Positions 6,523-8,340 of a stretch of 8,340 nucleotides of DNA are shown here, in pieces. Position 1 is the first letter of the stretch, and each line of letters opens with the position of its first letter. Source of the DNA: Candidatus Kapaibacterium sp. Lineage in GTDB: Bacteria; Bacteroidota; Ignavibacteria; Kapaibacteriales; UBA2268. The notes below the pieces were generated by a model, which did no database searches, had not been told where the DNA came from, and was given only the letters and a program-made list of their open reading frames with translations. The stretch spans positions 1 to 8,340 of the forward strand of contig JAUQWR010000831.1 of assembly GCA_030835065.1 (NCBI GenBank), given 5' to 3'. A program made the translations under genes and the position numbers.

Positions 6523-7728
6523 ATGAAAAAAGAATTATTGAAGAATGCAGATTATTACATGAATTATTTGTGCAATGAATTGATTGAGCGTTCGGTGGGC
6601 AGCGAATCTAATCGAAAAGCTACTGATTACTTTAAAAATTGTATAGAGAAATATGGATGGGAAATAGAATCTCAAAAATTTGATGCAATGGACTGGAAAT
6701 ATACAGATGCAAAAATTATCTGTAATAATCATGTGTTCGAACTAAATGTAGGTCCTTATTCTTTAGGAATTGATATTGAAGCTGAACTAGATGAAGCTTC
6801 AAGTATAGAAGAATTAGAAGCTAAAGATCTGACAGGAAAAATAATCCTGCTTCATTCTGAAATTGTCAGAGAGCAGCTGATGCCCAAAAATTTTGTTTTT
6901 TATAATCCTGAAGAACATCAAAGAATAATCAAAGCTTTGGAAAAATCGGGTGTAAAGGCTATTATTGCTGCAACCGGACTAAATTCAGCATTAGCCGGTG
7001 GAGCATATCCATTCCCGTTTATCGAGGATGGCGATTTTGATATTCCTAATGTCTATATGAAAGATGTTGATGGTGATGAACTATTAAAGTACTTAGGTTC
7101 AAAAGTTAAATTAATCTCTCAATCTGAACGAATAAATGGATATGGATATAATATTATTGGTAGAAAAGGCGATATTAATAAACCCAAAATTGTAATAACT
7201 GCACATATAGACGCAAAAAAAAATAGTCCCGGAGCAATTGATAATGCAAGTGGAGTAGCGGTATTGATGCTCTTGGCAGAGCTCTTGGAAGGTATTCAAA
7301 CAAAGAATTGTATCGAATTAATTGCATTCAATGGAGAAGATTATTACGCTGTGCCTGGGCAGATGAAGTATATCGAAAGCAAAGCCGGTGATTTTTCTGA
7401 TATTTTGTTTAATATTAATATAGATGGTGCTGCATATTTCGAAGGAGATTCGGCAGTATCTTTTTATAATATTGATGAAAACATGAAAAACTCTGCGATA
7501 GAAAAAATGAAATTGTTCGAAAATTTTAGCGAAGGTGTTCAGTGGGTTCAGGGCGATCATAGTATTTTCTTGCAATTCGGAATTCCCGCAATTGCCATTT
7601 CATCTAAATGGTTTACCGATAATATGGAATCTCAGACAATTACGCATACTCCTAAAGACAATCTTAGCATTGTTGACAAAGAGAAAATAGTTGAAATTGC
7701 ACTATTTATTAAGGAATTATTAGTGTAA
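6523..7728 (+). CDS. M28-family zinc metallopeptidase with PA-like insert
   Basis: This 401-residue protein is probably an aminopeptidase or related hydrolase with two catalytic zinc ions. The expected ligands appear in order: H228 with D230 (TAHID), bridging D240 in AIDNASGV, the E272-D273 pair in NGED, D301 in NIDGAA, and H375 in THTPKDN. By family analogy E272 is the general base and D273 a zinc ligand; many M28 members have two glutamates here. Residues about 85-200 (DLTGKIILL, then KSGVKAIIAATG) resemble the protease-associated (PA) domain common in this family. No signal peptide or lipobox is visible, so it is probably cytoplasmic, whereas many M28 enzymes are exported. GGAG lies eight bases before the ATG and supports this start. 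The substrate cannot be deduced. A strong terminator follows the stop codon. Confidence 0.9.
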   Translation: MKKELLKNADYYMNYLCNELIERSVGSESNRKATDYFKNCIEKYGWEIESQKFDAMDWKYTDAKIICNNHVFELNVGPYSLGIDIEAELDEASSIEELEAKDLTGKIILLHSEIVREQLMPKNFVFYNPEEHQRIIKALEKSGVKAIIAATGLNSALAGGAYPFPFIEDGDFDIPNVYMKDVDGDELLKYLGSKVKLISQSERINGYGYNIIGRKGDINKPKIVITAHIDAKKNSPGAIDNASGVAVLMLLAELLEGIQTKNCIELIAFNGEDYYAVPGQMKYIESKAGDFSDILFNINIDGAAYFEGDSAVSFYNIDENMKNSAIEKMKLFENFSEGVQWVQGDHSIFLQFGIPAIAISSKWFTDNMESQTITHTPKDNLSIVDKEKIVEIALFIKELLV

Positions 7729-7747
7729 ATCAAAATAAAATTAAGTT

Positions 7748-7781
7748 AAAACCGATTCAAATCATGAATCGGTTTTTTTTT
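7748..7781 (+). terminator. Rho-independent terminator after the M28 peptidase gene
   Basis: A perfect 12-bp stem (7748-7759 with 7765-7776, core ACCGATTCA/TGAATCGGT) has a 5-base loop and runs into nine consecutive T residues (7773-7781). It begins about 20 bases after the peptidase stop codon and separates this unit from the sigma-factor gene. Confidence 0.92.
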
Positions 7782-7791
7782 GAATGTTTTG

Positions 7792-7824
7792 TTTGACAAG
7801 TATCGTCTAAAGTTCATGTGTTTG
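7792..7824 (+). promoter_or_regulatory. Weak candidate promoter for the ECF sigma-factor gene
   Basis: TTTG (7792-7795) and TGTGTTTG (7817-7824, one mismatch from TAnnTTTG) have a 21-base spacing. The -7 box overlaps the palindrome TTTGCAAA (7821-7828). A wider inverted repeat, TATCGT (7801-7806) with ACGATA (7830-7835), brackets the region. The match is imperfect, and the gene might instead use an ECF-type or other promoter. Confidence 0.3.
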
Positions 7825-7843
7825 CAAATACGATAATAATTGA

Positions 7844-8340
7844 ATGAATGAAAAAGAGCTAATAGAAAGACTGATAGCCGGGGAAGAGCGTGCGTTCAGA
7901 TATTTTATCAAAATTCATAAAGGTAAGATTTTAAATACCTGTTTTAAATTTTTGAATAATTATGAGGATGCTGAAGATGCAGCCCAGGAAACTTTGATAG
8001 AAATATTTAAATCTATATCGAAGTTCAATCAAAATTCGAATTTGTCTACATGGACTTATCGAATAGCAGTAAATAAAAGCATAGATATGATTAGAACTAA
8101 GAAAAGAAGGGATAAGATTGCCGGTTTTATAAGTATTTTTTCTTTAGAATTCAAGAATCATAAGCAAAAACTTCATTCACCTGATAATCCTCAAAAGCAA
8201 ATTGAAAAAAATGAAAATCAAGAATTGTTGAATCAGGCATTAGCAAAATTACCGGAAAATCAAAGAATTGCAATTACATTAATTAAATTGCAAGACATGA
8301 CATATAAAGAAGCTGCAGAAGTAATGGATGTAACAGTTCA
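7844..8340 (+). CDS. ECF-type RNA polymerase sigma factor (5' part, truncated by window end)
   Basis: An open frame from ATG at 7844 runs off the window after 165 codons. Sigma region 2 occupies about residues 5-85. It includes the core-binding DAEDAAQET block (42-50) and the promoter-melting and -10 recognition segment NLSTWTYRIAVN (66-77). Region 4 begins near residue 125, with LAKLPENQRIA (133-143) and the first half of its helix-turn-helix (MTYKEAAEVMDV, 152-163); the recognition helix and C-terminus lie beyond the window. The linker of roughly 40 residues is basic and asparagine-rich. The two-domain layout without regions 1 and 3 defines the ECF (sigma-70 group 4) type, which directs RNA polymerase to a small regulon and is usually restrained by an anti-sigma factor, often encoded next. 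A clear Shine-Dalgarno is absent, unlike the other genes here. A second in-window ATG at 7848 is out of frame. Confidence 0.92.
   Translation, partial: MNEKELIERLIAGEERAFRYFIKIHKGKILNTCFKFLNNYEDAEDAAQETLIEIFKSISKFNQNSNLSTWTYRIAVNKSIDMIRTKKRRDKIAGFISIFSLEFKNHKQKLHSPDNPQKQIEKNENQELLNQALAKLPENQRIAITLIKLQDMTYKEAAEVMDVTV

Noticed and set aside
6535..7575. Minus-strand open frames across the peptidase gene
   Set aside because: They are short, lack ribosome sites or recognisable domains, and oppose a gene with a complete set of M28 metal ligands.

Overview
This is an AT-rich bacterial window with standard-code genes. The motif TAnnTTTG, typical of Bacteroidota-type promoters, lies upstream of several genes. 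A CheA-type chemoreceptor is unusual for classical gut Bacteroidetes but ordinary in relatives such as Ignavibacteria, Kapabacteria or Chlorobi-like bacteria. My best guess is therefore the Bacteroidota/Ignavibacteriota neighbourhood. This is inferred from base composition, promoter style and gene content, not from a marker gene.

Layout from left to right: (1) The 3' end of an AhpD/carboxymuconolactone-decarboxylase-like gene (1-186, +), followed after 12 bp by a coiled-coil protein with a central degenerate J-domain (199-1074, +). (2) A strong hairpin (1123-1164) that can terminate both this pair and the convergent gene. (3) A very large methyl-accepting chemotaxis protein on the minus strand (1183-5445, 1420 aa). 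It has a four-helix-bundle periplasmic sensor, one canonical HAMP and a chain of about 19 further HAMP-like modules, ending in an MCP signalling hairpin. (4) A 186-bp divergent intergenic region with two adjacent perfect dyads and a good TAnnTTTG promoter. (5) An AraC-family regulator (5632-6441, +). (6) An M28-family metallopeptidase with a PA-like insert (6523-7728, +), closed by a strong terminator (7748-7781). (7) The start of an ECF sigma-factor gene (7844 to beyond the window end, +).

The genes do not form one obvious pathway. The AhpD-like and J-domain genes look like a two-gene operon. The AraC gene and the MCP gene are divergent and share a regulatory region, so the regulator could control itself and the receptor. 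The peptidase follows the AraC gene in the same direction but may have its own promoter. The sigma-factor gene starts a new unit after the terminator. No CheA, CheW, CheR or CheB gene is visible.

The most notable object is the poly-HAMP receptor. Its conserved glycine recurs every 44-48 residues (one spacing of 41) for 20 modules, and the chain has a nested, duplicated organisation. No stretch longer than 300 bases lacks a gene. I saw no tRNA, rRNA, insertion sequence or CRISPR array.
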